Source of the DNA: Fennellomyces sp. T-0311
Taxonomy: Eukaryota; Mucoromycota; Mucoromycetes; Mucorales; Lichtheimiaceae
DNA: 64,000 nucleotides
NCBI GenBank assembly: GCA_025266875.1
Contig: JALLLT010000015.1
Span: forward strand, 496,001-560,000
Direction of reading: 5' to 3'
Shown: positions 37,436 to 49,709 of the stretch, in pieces
How positions within the stretch are numbered: the first letter of the stretch is position 1
How the letters are laid out: every line of letters begins with the position of its first letter
Position numbers and translations under genes: made by a program
The notes under the pieces: model-generated
Databases searched by the model: none
Seen by the model: only the letters and a program-made list of their open reading frames with translations
Told to the model about the DNA's origin: nothing

Positions 37436-38531
37436 ATGCAAATCAAGGGCAACACATTTATCGTTACTGGAGGGTAATTACCGACGTTAGAGTTTGTAAA
37501 AAATTCTGTGGTTTGCTGACATTGTCTGACGGGCTACAATAGCTCCAGCGGCCTCGGTGAAGCGACCGTGAAGGAGCTCATTCAGCGTGGGGGCAACGTT
37601 GCCGTAAGTTTCCTAGAATATGTCTAATAAATAAATTGGATATATGTAACTAAAATACCATTTGCATTTAGATTTTCGATTTGAACGAAGAGGGAGCGTA
37701 AGTTACTAGTCGCCTTCCATATTATTAAGAGTTTCTCAATATTGCATGACGTGATATGTAATAGTCAAGAACTTGCCAAAGCTCTGGGTCCTCAGGCCTT
37801 TGCCGCTGGCAAAGTTGATGTCACCTCCGAAGAAGCTGTGAAGGCTGCTGTTGAGGCCACTGTCCAGAAGTTTGGTAGAATCGCGGGAGTAGTCAACTGC
37901 TCGGGTATTGGCTCAGCTGCCAAGGTAACTCGTAGCATGCTTATGTGGATAAAAGAAAATTAAAAGAGGGTACGTACGTAGATTGCTCGTCGTGGTAGCG
38001 CAAAGAACACCATGTCCTTGGATATTTTCGAATTCACTATCCGCGTCAACTTGATCGGAACTTTCAACGTCTGCCGTCAAGTCGCACAGGTCATGGCAAA
38101 CCAGGATGCATTCGATGATGATGGTAGGTCAATTTTGTGTTCAGGTGGAATGGACTAGGCTGATCCAATTTGTAGGTGAGCGTGGTGTCATTATCAACAC
38201 TGCTTCCGTCGCCTACCAGGACGGTCAGGCTGGTCAAACTGCGTACTCGGCATCCAAGGGTGGTGTTGCTTCGATGACTTTGCCAATGGCTAGAGATCTT
38301 GCCTCTGCCGGTATCCGTGTTATGGCTATTGCTCCTGGCATCTTTGAAACCAACATGACTGCAGTCATGCCCGAGCGGGCCAAGAAGCAGATCATCAAGG
38401 ATGCCATCTTCCCTGAGCGTATGGGTCGCCCCCATGAATTCGGTCACTTGGCTGCCTCAATCATCGAAAACGGCATGTTGAGCGGTGAGGTTATCCGTAT
38501 TGACGGTGCCTCAAGACTTGGCAAGTTGTAG
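37436..38531 (+). CDS. Short-chain dehydrogenase, 3-hydroxyacyl-CoA dehydrogenase type 2-like
   Basis: NAD(H)-dependent oxidoreductase, probably oxidising 3-hydroxyacyl-CoA (HSD17B10-like) in mitochondrial or peroxisomal lipid or branched amino-acid catabolism. Six exons: 37436-37473, 37543-37603, 37672-37697, 37765-37924, 37982-38123 and 38176-38531; 260 aa. The Rossmann motif TGGSSGLGE is split by intron 1. Others are [32 protein letters not shown] with catalytic Ser and YxxxK (YSASKGG), and the substrate-loop APGIFETNM. The C-terminus [12 protein letters not shown] resembles type 2 HADH. No clear presequence is seen, so the compartment is uncertain. Confidence 0.88.
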
Positions 38532-38853
38532 AAAAGTAACCTGCATATTTTTTTATAATAAAATAATTGTAAAATGCCATCATCTCAGTCATTGGAAGAG
38601 AGACAGAGAGAGGGGGTTTCTGCGATAGTTTTGCTAGAGAGCAATTGGCTGTAACAGCGTTGGTGAGACTGAAAGTCGGCGAATGTATATCAATAAATGG
38701 CTACTTTGGTATACTTACAAGTCGTTAGCTGCTGTTTAACAAATCCAGAATACGTATACGCATGCTGAACTGTGGAAACATTCGTTTTGATAGCACTTGC
38801 ACATTTGCATAACATTATATTCGCAAATAGTTACATACAGATTGATTCTACAC
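38532..38853. other. Intergenic between convergent genes
   Basis: 3' flanks only; nothing recognised apart from a short GA-rich run near 38600. Confidence 0.5.
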
Positions 38854-40586
38854 TTATAATTTGATTTCTCTGACTTTAGCGTATTGAGCAATAATGCTTG
38901 GCTCATTGGTGATGTTGTACAGCTCGTCAATAAGCGCAGATCGGAAGGTGCCTGGACCTTTAACATCGGAGCGCTTTGTTGCCTGTTCTGAGGCAATAGT
39001 AACGGTAAGGATACTATGTAATGGCATTAAAAGTCGATCTTCTGGTGAATGGTTCGGAACTTACGCTGCAATCGTTGCAAGCAAATAATCGTCGCGGTTC
39101 ACTAGGTTGTTCAATCAGTTTACCGCTTTGTCTCTTGTACTATCCAGGAATATACCTGCAGTAAAGCAACCGACGATGGAGGACACCATGCAGCCACTAC
39201 CAGTGATGCAGGCTAGCAATGGATCACCGTTCTCGATTGCAAATACACGGTTACCATCTGAGATATAGTCAATAGGTCCCGTCATGGCAACAATGCATCC
39301 ATACTTTTGCGCAGCTTCCTTGACAGCAGCCGAAGCATTTTCTTCACCACCATTGCCACCCATCGAATCGACACCACGCGATTGGCCACCACGGTTTGCA
39401 ATGTGCAGGATCTCGCCAGCGTTACCTTTGAGCACTGCAAACTTGCAGTCGGTCATAAATCGCTGAGTCATTTCTCGGCGGTATTTCGAAGCACCTGCAC
39501 CCACGGGATCAAAGATGACAGGGTTACCCAGTTTGGCATTCGCATGAGCAGCCTGGAACATGACTTCAGACACAACAGGCGAAAGTGTACCCATGTTCAG
39601 AACCATGGCACCATTTACTGCCGCCAGATCTTCGACCTCTTGGGGATTGGTGGACATGATAGGAGATGCACCTTAAGAAAAGAATGGATATGATCAGTTC
39701 CACTGTCCAACGGATGGATATAGAATAGAAAAAATTGGGAGGACCTGTACCGACAGCGAGCGTTGCGTTTGCGTTATCGTTGATGACAACATCATTGGTC
39801 ATATGATGAACCATAGGCCCCCCTGCCTTGACACGTGCGGCTGCCTTGACAGCATACTTGACCACATCTTGCTCAGGGGCCGGACCTGGAACAAATTCAC
39901 GGACCATGGTTAGCAGTTCCTGGCACGTAACCTTGGGATCAGCGGCCGCCATGATTGCGGAAACAATAGATAGACCGGATACGCCTGGTGCGGCGGCAAG
40001 CAACTCACGACCGTTGTCCATTTTGATGCCACCGATACAAACGTTAGGGGTCGGCGGGATTGCAGCTAAAATGTCTGGAATGGGGAGCATTCAGTAACCC
40101 TTCTTTCATTGTGGAATACAGGCCTTTATTACTTTTGACACCATCGATACCAAGCGTTTTTTTGGTCAACTTTTTGGTGGCAGTGTCCCAGACAGCACCG
40201 ATACCAAGATAATCCGCGCCAGCGCGAATGGCCTCTTCGGCTTCCTCAATCGTGTTGACAGAAACACCAATGATCTTGTTGTGACCGAAAAGTTGACGTG
40301 CTTGGATCAAGGGCATGTCGTCCTGGCCAATGTGTACACCATCAGCATCGATTGCTTGGGCAACATCGAGACGATCGTTTATAATGAGGGGAACATTGAA
40401 TCGTCGCGTCAATTCCTTGACCTTTAACCCCAACTCGATGAATGGGCCAGTGTCAAGGTTCTTCTCGCGCAACTGCACAAGAGTGACGCCGCCTTCGAGG
40501 GCACGCTCGATTTGACCCAGAAAGGTCTTGTTCTCGGGCACAAGTGAGCTGTCGGTGACGAGATAAAGCGAATAGTCAACGGCCAT
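38854..40586 (-). CDS. THI6: Bifunctional thiamine-phosphate synthase / hydroxyethylthiazole kinase
   Basis: Phosphorylates hydroxyethylthiazole and couples it to HMP-pyrophosphate to make thiamine phosphate. Five exons on the minus strand: 40586-40133, 40074-39745, 39671-39156, 39101-39065 and 39013-38854; 498 aa. The ThiE half (about 1-235) has YLVTDSSLVP, GVTLVQLREKNLD, NVPLIINDRLDVAQAIDADG with VHIGQDDMP, and GIGAVWDTATKK. The ThiM half (about 250-498) has VHHMTNDVVINDNANATLAV with GASPIMS, NPVIFDPVGAGASKYRR, LKGNAGEI and ITGSGCM. The fused order is the fungal THI6 arrangement. A 37-base exon carries VNRDDYLLATIAA. No TPP riboswitch was recognised in its introns or leader. Confidence 0.95.
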
Positions 40587-40750
40587 TTACGGGTGTGCGA
40601 AAGATGGAACAGAACAGATGATCAGACAGCTGCCCATTGGTATGTGTGAGGGGCTCTCTTTCCTCACTCCGCTGTTATTATTGGGCAACAGGCGAATCTG
40701 ATAGATTAGGATGCAAGGGGATGATAAAAACACATTTATTGATATAATAA

Positions 40751-42629
40751 CTATTGCTTGGAGCTTTGGATGGCTAAGTTTACTTTTGGTGGGACATTGA
40801 AGCCAAAGGACTTGGCGACCTTCTTGAGATCTAGGCTGTTGACGTTGAAGATTTTCTTGAGACTGAATGAGGCGTATGCTTGGAGATAGGACTTGAATCC
40901 GTCGCGTGCAGATTGGTTGAGGTAGTAGTTCTTTTCCACCAGTTTTTCCAGCTAGTCATCGATAAATATGAGCGTACTGCATGACATGCCCGTTTGTAAA
41001 CCTATACCTGGCTTTGTACATTGGCGATCTTGTTCGTGGGGAACTGGTACTCGTTTAATGGCACCTTGGCGTGCTTCAGATATCTGAGGAAACCAAGTTC
41101 ACTTGGAAGCAAGAACAGTAAGCTCTTGCCGCGGCCATTTGCACCACGCGCAGTTCGGCCCACGCGATGAATGTAGTCGCGAGGATCATCTGGGGGATCG
41201 AACTGGACAATCCAGTCTACGGCAGGGATATCCAAACCACGTGCAGCAACGTCTGTGCACAACAAAATACCCTTTTCGGCGTTGCAAAACTCAAAGAAGG
41301 TTGCTGTACGCTTTTGCTGCTTTTGTTTGCCCTATGCGATCCCAAACAAATGTTTGTTGGTACAACGCCAAACGCTTTTGGAAGATAACTTACGTGAAGT
41401 TCTAATACAGGGACGTCGATATAATTCATCAGTTCAGCATGGTATTTGACAGAGTTGCAGCTCGAAAAGAAGACAATGATCTTCTTCTTGACGTTTTTTC
41501 GCAGGAAAGTGAACAGCAAAAGGAAGCGCTTGTCCGACTCGCATACAACGTATCCTTGTTCGAGACCCTCGGCCGTTGATGTATCCTTCTTTTCGTCTAC
41601 GTTGATGTACAATGGACCCTTCTTGAGAGAGATACGAGCAAGATCGGACACCTTGGTCGTTTGTGTAGCTGAGAACAGCATCGTTTGACGTTCCTTGGGA
41701 AGAATTCTGATGATCTGTCGCATTTCCTCTTCGAAACCAACTTCAAGGATACGGTCAGCTTCATCAATGCAGAGAGCCTTCAAGTTCTTGAAAACAAATC
41801 CACGTGTGTTCTGCAAGTGATCGAGCAAGCGGCCTGGCGTGGCGATGAGCAAGTTGACGCCCTTCACCAGCTTATCTGCCTCGGCTTTGCGGTTGGCACC
41901 GCCAATGACGATGCCAAACGTATGCTGATGGTGCTGCAACAATTCCTTTGCGACACCAAAGATCTGCAGTGCAAGTTCGCGAGTAGGCGAGACAACAATC
42001 ACGCCCGTACCTAATCGACAATAAGCTTTTCGTTGTCTCAAAGAGCTGATTCCCAATTATTTACCGTTTCTCGGCTTGAACTTGAGCTTGTAAAGCATTT
42101 CAATGGCAGGAATCAAGAAGGCCAGCGTCTTGCCAGATCCGGTCTTGGCTGCACCCAAAACATCTCGACCAGCCATAAGTGCAGGAATCGTACGTGCCTG
42201 AACCTCGGTCATTTTGGTGAATCCCATATCACTGATACCCTGCTTGGTCTTTTCACAGACGTCCAACTTTTGGAAGCTAAACTCAATGGGCTTCTCGGCA
42301 GCTTGAATTGTTTCCAAACACTTTAATATGAAAACTTTACAGTTTGCTTTCACAACGAACAACATACCTTGATCAATCACTGAATCGTCAATCTCCTTGG
42401 TGTCATTTTCGACTTTAGCTGACTCCTCGTCTTTGTCGTCTGATTCTTGCGCGATCGGTTGTTCCTCTTCTTCAGCTTCGGCAGAGATCGATTCAGCTTC
42501 GTCGGCCAATTCAACAGCCTCCTCCTCGATGGGCTTGGCTTTGGTCTTTTCGATCTGCTGCTTCTTCTTGTTGGCCTTACCGGCCTGTTGGGATCGTTTG
42601 CGCTTACGTTCGGCGGGCTTATTGGTCAT
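40751..42629 (-). CDS. HAS1: DEAD-box ATP-dependent RNA helicase HAS1 (DDX18-like)
   Basis: Nucleolar helicase for 40S and 60S ribosome assembly. Four exons on the minus strand: 42629-42065, 42010-41394, 41331-41008 and 40951-40751; 568 aa. The Lys/Glu-rich N-terminus [20 protein letters not shown] is followed by the Q-motif region [28 protein letters not shown], Walker [31 protein letters not shown] (CIDEADRI), SAT, and motif [33 protein letters not shown] is characteristic of HAS1/DDX18. The C-terminus is NVPPKVNL. An upstream in-frame ATG at 42725 exists, but 42629 matches the family start. A 47-base intron-like segment at 42321-42367 is read through; its removal would break the frame. Confidence 0.93.
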
Positions 42630-43519
42630 GTTGTCGCAAAGGGTCGCAAGAGGAAAAAAAAGGCGGAAGGGAAAATCCCAAAAAGCAGCTTCGGCAGGGT
42701 GGCTTGGCAACTCCATAAATGGCAACTTCTAATGCACTGTAACCTGGCAACATATTAAAAAAAACCCGATGATATATTACGTGGTGATCATCGATTTTTT
42801 ATTAACAACAGGTGCTTGTGATACGGCAATATCTGGTGACATGATATACAGGCAGTAAGCAGCTAGTAAAGTTGCAAAAAATAAGGGGTCGCAAAGGCGG
42901 ATCTCAAAGTGAACAAGGCACAACCACACGCATACACACAGATTAAGCAACCTTGGCAGTATGCTGTCATGATGATTAATTGAAGTGTCAGGTGCGGTGA
43001 TGTGTGTGTGTTGGGGGAGCTTATGTGAAAAGGTAGAAGGAGACATGTGGTCGTTGGAGATAGAAAGACGATACGCAATCTCCTTAATATACAAGCTATT
43101 AACATCCTATAGAACAAAGCGAAACTTGTGGTGGGCGGAGAAGAGCTGTTGCACATCAACCATGAATAAAGAAAATGTGTACGACGTTCTGGTCCACTGA
43201 ATCACGAGCATGGTACTAAATTGAATGTCATACGGCTTGCCCCCAACCTCTCTCTCTCTCTCTCTTTCCTTCAATCCTTAACTTCCTTTCCTCACAATCG
43301 ATCAAACTCCCCTACAAGCAACACTCGCCCCCGCAACATAGTCGACGCTCTTTTTATCCTCCTTTTATCATAGAATCTCATAGACAGCATCACACCGAGG
43401 CCGAGTTTTCCCATCATCATCTTCAGAAAAACCTACAGCCTCCTTACTTTTACATTTTTTAAAGCATATCCCTCACCCCTTCGTCGATAGCTCATCCCTT
43501 GTTGCGACATATTTAAAGA
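42630..43519. other. Intergenic with CT microsatellite
   Basis: Divergent spacer between HAS1 and the kinase gene. A CT dinucleotide run lies at about 43251-43266, followed by a pyrimidine-rich tract to about 43490 that probably forms the kinase promoter and leader. No gene recognised. Confidence 0.5.
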
Positions 43520-45368
43520 ATGCATATCACCGTTACAGACAGACGGGGCGCTCCCCGGAATCACAGCAGTTCTGCCAAGGTATTTATAAAAGAACCTTTT
43601 TCTTCCCCCTACATATAATTTTCGCACACTACTTGGGAATATATATAACTTGACTTTTTACTATAGTCGACCACCGTCATGCAAAAGTCGAGATCGGAAC
43701 CTAACTGTGCCAGTACCGCCGCCTCCACCTTTAGAAGCGTCGTGGCGGCTGCACACCCCAAGCGTAAATCCACTGGTAACCTTAGACGTGCATCGTCATT
43801 TTGCCATTCCACCGCAAGCGGAGCCGGTTCCAAGGTTTGTTATTATTTTTTTACAAGCGGAGAAGAATTTTGGAGTAACCTTTGTGCATTTAGGAACTCT
43901 GGCGTCCGCCAGGATGCTGCGAGATTCCTGATATCCTTGGGAACGCGTATCTGAAACCTTCGCCCGCCGTTGCCTTTCATCTGCGGCCCAATGATCCTTC
44001 AAAGCAAGTAACCAAGGTAACATTTTTTTTTCATTAGTACAAATCGAGCTCTTCTTCCGACAGAGAGAGAATATATACACACGCACACTCCACGGAAGCT
44101 AAAAAAAGATCATCCCACATAACAACAGCGCCCTTGGTATCCGCCCAATCCGCATTACGAAATCCCACAGCTGCCACCACTGGCTCGCGCAGAAAACAAG
44201 TTTGAAAGTAAAATGAGAAAACTGCTTTCCAGAACAACCATTCGATCCACCGATCCACGAACACGTTACTCGAATTTCAAAGAAATCGGCACAGGGTAAG
44301 GCCCTTTTTATAGTCACTCAGCACACGCTAAAAAAGTGATATGACGTGGATAGTGTCAACGGTGCCGTTGTCCGTGCCTCGTGCCGCGACAAGCCAAATG
44401 TTCAATTGGCTATTAAACGATGCAAGTTGGATCCTGATAGCGAGTACCGTGCAGCGATTTTGCGTGAACTGCGCATCATGGCTAGCGGACATAAGAATTT
44501 AATCAAACTGCGTGAAGTGACGCTTTGCCGTGACGATATTTGGATCGCCATGGATTTGATGCGTTGCTCAGTATTTGCCGTGCTTTGCCAGCGTGGCATT
44601 CCCGAAGAATTCGCAATCCATATCACTTGCGAAACCTTGAAGGCCTTGATTCACCTCCACTCAAAGGGTTACTTGCACCGCGATGTCAAGTGTGAGAATC
44701 TATTATTGGGTTGGAACGGTGAAGTCAAGCTTGGTAAGTTTTATCCCCTTTCCTTCCTTCCCACTTGACCCCCAAACAAACATGCATATTTGTTTTTCAA
44801 TTGCTGATCATACAATGTTTATTAGCCGATTTCGGATTATCGGCTCGTGTGGCCCGTGGAAACAGAGACCGGCTGGGAACCACCAAATGGTAAATCACGC
44901 TCTCTCCCTTCAATGTTGATACCATGTTCTCACAAAACTTTAAAAAAAAATAGGATGGCACCAGAGGTTATCCGTGAAGAATATTACGACGAAAAGATTG
45001 ACTTGTGGTCGCTGGGTATTACTGTCATTGAGATGATGGATCGTGTCCCACCGCATTACTTGATCAAGGACGAAGAGGAGCTCTTTGACATCATTGCCAC
45101 TGAACCAAGCCCAACATTCACTTACAGCTACCCATCCATGTACATGCGCGGTCTCGTTGCATGGTTACTCGATGAGGACGCACGCAGCAGACCAAGTGCT
45201 AAGGATGTCCTCATGGTAAGTTAAACTATACTGTTGTCTACGTAGCGATCGGAAAAACTAACGGCCGATATGCAGGAAATCGATGCTCATGTCAAGAGCA
45301 ACCTCCTGCAGTGCGCAACCTCTACTGAGCTGGTCCGTTTCCTCAATCAAGTTTTGCCACAGTGTTAG
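43520..45368 (+). CDS. PAK/STE20-like serine/threonine protein kinase
   Basis: Eight exons: 43520-43579, 43667-43834, 43894-44016 (44007 is an alternative donor), 44129-44295, 44354-44733, 44826-44889, 44954-45215 and 45276-45368; about 438 aa. The kinase domain starts near 160 (YSNFKEIGTGVNGAVVRAS), with the lysine in QLAIKRCKL, catalytic loop LHRDVKCENLLL, ADFGLSARVARGN, GTTKWMAPEVI and DLWSLGITVIEMMD. The activation-loop and APE regions are STE20-group. The N-terminal ~160 residues are basic, Ser- and Pro-rich (QQRPWYPPNPHYEIPQLPPL) and show no CRIB/PBD motif, so Cdc42 binding is not evident. The C-terminal extension ends TELVRFLNQVLPQC. Substrates cannot be inferred. Confidence 0.85.
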
Positions 45369-48300
45369 GATTAGGGAACAACGATGTTCCTTTATCCTGA
45401 CAGACCTTTTTCTCTCTCTATTGACACAATTCTCTCTACCTTTCATCATCCCTTTCTTACCGCATCTCTATGCATCGCACCACTAAGTCTCTACTTTTAT
45501 GTTTTAATTCCCACCAAGGAAGCAAATGTTGCGCAATACTTTTTTTTTAATTTATCGTTTGCTTTTTTTTTACCCTTTCCCTTTACAGCGCAAATACTAT
45601 CCTTCTTTGGTATGGTCTCGAGAGCAACAGACAACTTGCTCATCACTATGGCCACCCCCTTTCTTCACTCAAACCTTCTTCACCCTTTCCTCTCTTCCAT
45701 CATAATCCGTTTTATTACTCTTGTTGCTTTTAAATTGTTTTTTTTTCCTTTTGTCAACTTTATGATTGTTTAATTTTACGACTCATCCCCAAAATACAGA
45801 AGATTTTTTTATCTTGTTTATAAACCGCGGATCATAAGAGTGGCACTTCTGTAGTAGTTTAAATCTTTACATTTTATAGGTTCAATTTGATATCGGAAAT
45901 GATGGTATAGCCTATCACCATTATTACGCGATATAAGAATTTTGTGGCACCTCGTCATAAGACTTTTGCTGCGTGCTTCTTCTCGACCATGTTGAGGATA
46001 GCATGTCTGGTTGCACTATTATGCCCAGCGAAACCTGTTTCTGCTTTTGATGTTGGAATTGATGGCATGAGATTCTTTAAATCGATCGATTGTGCGAGTA
46101 GCAGACTTCACCACATTCTATCGAACAGAAATGGTTGAGTTAGTATGCATGTTTTCGACGTCCGTAAAGCTTACGATAAAGCCTATAAAAAAACATGCGA
46201 AAATATTAAGATATGCCCATTTAGCTATCTGGATATTGCCGTCAGTCTTTGTCACACTAGTGGACGCATACTACTGTTCTCAAGAGGCTTATGCTCTTGG
46301 ATATACGCAGTTGTAGGCCCAACACTCTCCGATTCTTGATATGAATGGCCGAGTAGATGTGGCTATTGGAAAAGTGGTAGTTAATGCTAACCCCTACATA
46401 TTTTTCTAGGCAGTATCTGTCCGTACAAAGCACTGCGACTTTATGGAGAGTTACATTCGGATACAGTGGATATGATATGTGGCTGTGATTGTTGTTATGC
46501 GAGCCGGTAATTTCCTAGATCTCCATTAATCATCGCAAGCTCGGCATATGTAGTTACCGATTTTTGATTGATTGCGGTAATAAATCACCTCGGGGGCCTG
46601 GAAAGGTTCATAATGTGCCACTGAAGCGACATTGTGTTTTTTAAAGAAATGAATGCATTATTTAAGATTAGCACGTATTAGGCATATATCATTACAGTAT
46701 AGATCATCAACCACAGGGAGCCGGTCCATTTCCTTCCCATGGCCCTTGATCGTATAGATAAACACAGTTCCTGTAAGCGCAAATGTTCCTTTGTATCTTT
46801 GCTTTCCATTTGATACATCCAGTTCATAGTACTTCTCGTAACGTAACTGTTGACCTTTGTGATACTTCCTATGTACGATTTTTTTTCTGGTTAGGATTAT
46901 TAATTGGACACTACTTACGTTCCACACAGACGTATTCCAACGATGGATGCATCCAATCCGTACCGATGATGATCCTTTCACATATGTAATGCAATAAAGT
47001 AACGTAACTTTCGGATTGTATCACTTTTCTAGTTTTTGATAGGCACACAGGTGTCGAGTTGTCAAACAATATAAAAGCGTGGCTCCTCTCAGCTGTTTCC
47101 GTAATTGTTCTTGTCCAAGATGAAACTAGAATGTCCGACGTTAACCGCGTAGATTAGGTATACGGTAATTGGAAAAGAGAGACATCTTTTTATACTGGAT
47201 GTTACGTACAGAATAACTTACTGTTACGTGTTGAACAGATTGATGTACCAAAGAAAAGCCCGCCATCTGTCTTTACCTGCTTTCATCTTCGACCTTTTGT
47301 TATATTTACGCTGGAGCAAAGGACTAATGTATTAATTAAAGCAGTTTAAGTACAACTAGTCTCGATAGCAGCTTAGGGTTATCAGACAGCTTTTGTAAAG
47401 TTGTTAACTTATTGTTTACTATGCAGTTGGAACGAGAGTGCTTGGGCGCGGCTACGTACACGAACGAATGATCAAGTACAAGGCAAAAGCACAAAGGTTC
47501 AATCAAGAGCAAAAAAAAGAGAGAGTGAACGCGACATCTCTTTTTCGTTTGATACTGTTCCTATCGTATATGCAAGGAAAAAAGTAAACGAAAAAGTGTC
47601 AAACAAGAAAGGCTAAATTCCGTTCCTGTCACCGGAAGCAAAGTCGGCCACATGCCAATCGTCAAAGTTACCAAGACGAGCTCATCTTTCTCTACCACGC
47701 TTCAATCATAATGAGTCTGCCTGTCGGATTTACATGCGTTATTTAATGATCTATACGACGTAGAAAAGCGCTTTTATTGATGAGAAAAAATCTAAAAGCA
47801 CGGTTCATCCGTTCCCTTAATGGCGTGCAAGGCAAATTTTTGTGACACCAAGGAAGAGGTACGTACATAAACAATTCGAGTCTGGTAGCGTCCACTGCAG
47901 GACAAAAGTTACTTTTGTTTATTGTACCGATACGCATCGTTCTAATAAATCAATTTCTTTGATTAACCGTTATTTCAGCGGAGACGGTAATAGTGAACGA
48001 TTGGGAAATCGTAAGGCCTTAATTTCATATACCCTCCTCCCCCCTTCATTGTACGCATAAAATTAAATTACGCGTCATGACAAAAGGTTAATTAAATCCA
48101 AAACAGATCGAATGATGTTTTCCGTAGAATAATTAAGGGACGAATCATCATGTGTTGTGAGCTTAAATTTGCCATATGCCATTAGCATATTCGTTACTGC
48201 ATTAATATAACACGTGTGTCAAGATATCATCCCACTATTTAATATCAATGGCATCTCATAATACTTTCATTAAAATGTTTGTACGTGCGTGCTGCAACTA

Positions 48301-49709
48301 ACGGTCGCGATTACGTATCATCCTAATGGTGGCTCGACATAAACTCAATGCTATGATGAATGCACAGACAGTGCTCATACATATAGGATCGTGATGAACA
48401 TGGCTACTGGTGTATTAAGTATTTCGAGAGTTGGACTGTGCTATTAATCAGCAAAGGCAGGGTGGTACTATCAGACTCGTTGCATATTTAATATGCGCTA
48501 TCAATTCACGTTGTTTCCCTGATTTACCCAGCTGATATCATTTTGATTATAACTTGACGCTCTAGACTGTCATTATTGCAATGATATCCTGATAACGCGT
48601 GGACTGAAATAAACTTTGGTATGTTTCGATACCATGGACCGCTACTCATAGTAATCGCCCACCAGCTCCGTTTATAATCACGTTCATGCCACTCTACCGA
48701 TGGTTAGTATATATCCGCTGGTCATAAAAGAAAGCTATAATAAGTAATAATGAAGATATCGTGCCATGGTTTTACTTTGTATGGAGTTAAAAGATTAGGA
48801 TATGTCATGTGGAAGCACGGGAACCAATGATATAAACATATAGTGATATTCTACATAATGATACTTTTTCCTTACGGCTGCACACAGCAACAAATTTAAT
48901 GCATGACGTCCGTCTTTCATCGTGTTCCTTGCGGTCACATGGTTTGGATGGATATTGAAATATCAAAAATAAATATCTTTTATCAAGCACTGAATAACGT
49001 TACATGTATATCAGTGCTAAATTTGGGACAGTGCATGTTGCTGGGAAAACAAAAACGCAATGTCTATTACCCCTTTATGCGTTACAGGAGCTAGGAGAAA
49101 TGCACAATGAATGGCAAGAGAAGGATAAAATTTAATATCAATTACATACGTACGTTTAACTATTATCATTTACATGTGTTGTCATGACGTGTATTCGCCT
49201 CGATCAACCATATATTAAAACCAAGCAGTACTCCTCAAATAAGTTACCGAAATAATGTAGTGATGCAACAAGTGATCGACAGTTAGTACACTCTTTTTTT
49301 TCCTGTCGCGAGAAGCATTCAGTGGTTGCGTTACTTTGGGTGGTATCTACCCGTCAATCGCGCCAGATGAATGGATTTCGATAATGAATTTCGTCTTCAC
49401 AACAGATTGTCACAACGCAATGCGTGATCTAAAGCTAGACACGCTATGTAGCACAATAAAATACAACATTTGCGACTTCTAGAGCGGGGTTCAAGTAATT
49501 AAGAACACACAATGGAGTTTTTCTTTGTATACAGCGTAAGCAATTATTTTCGAATGGTATTGATTATGGATGCTCTCCTTGCCAAGTACACATTCTTTGT
49601 ATGCGATCACACTTTGGTGACGAAACTCAGCACTACGGTAGTAATAAAAGGCTTACAAGTGACAAGATAATCCGTATCATCTGTTTTTCCAAAATTTGAT
49701 ACGTGTCTC
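45369..49709. other. 4.3 kb gene-poor stretch
   Basis: Begins with T-rich 3' UTR of the kinase gene. No supported gene. On the minus strand 46658-46980 contains a coding-like exon (QQLRYEKYYELDVSNGKQRY, KGTFALTGTVFIYTIKGHGK) behind a plausible gtaagt...tag intron, without a start. The last 200 bases precede the siderophore synthetase and contain AAGATAA near 49662, a GATA-type site that could bind an iron-responsive GATA factor. Confidence 0.4.

Noticed and set aside
38854..40700. Possible TPP riboswitch controlling THI6
   Set aside because: Fungal thiamine genes can carry one in an intron or leader, but no CTGAGA-containing conserved core was found in the introns or the 100 bases upstream.
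44040..44240. Alternative kinase exon starting after tttcattag at about 44038
   Set aside because: Its frame does not connect to the kinase domain; starting at 44129 gives a continuous frame into YSNFKEIGTG.
45384..45773. 129-codon ORF after the kinase gene
   Set aside because: T-rich low-complexity 3' UTR sequence gives a Phe/Leu-rich frame with no family features.
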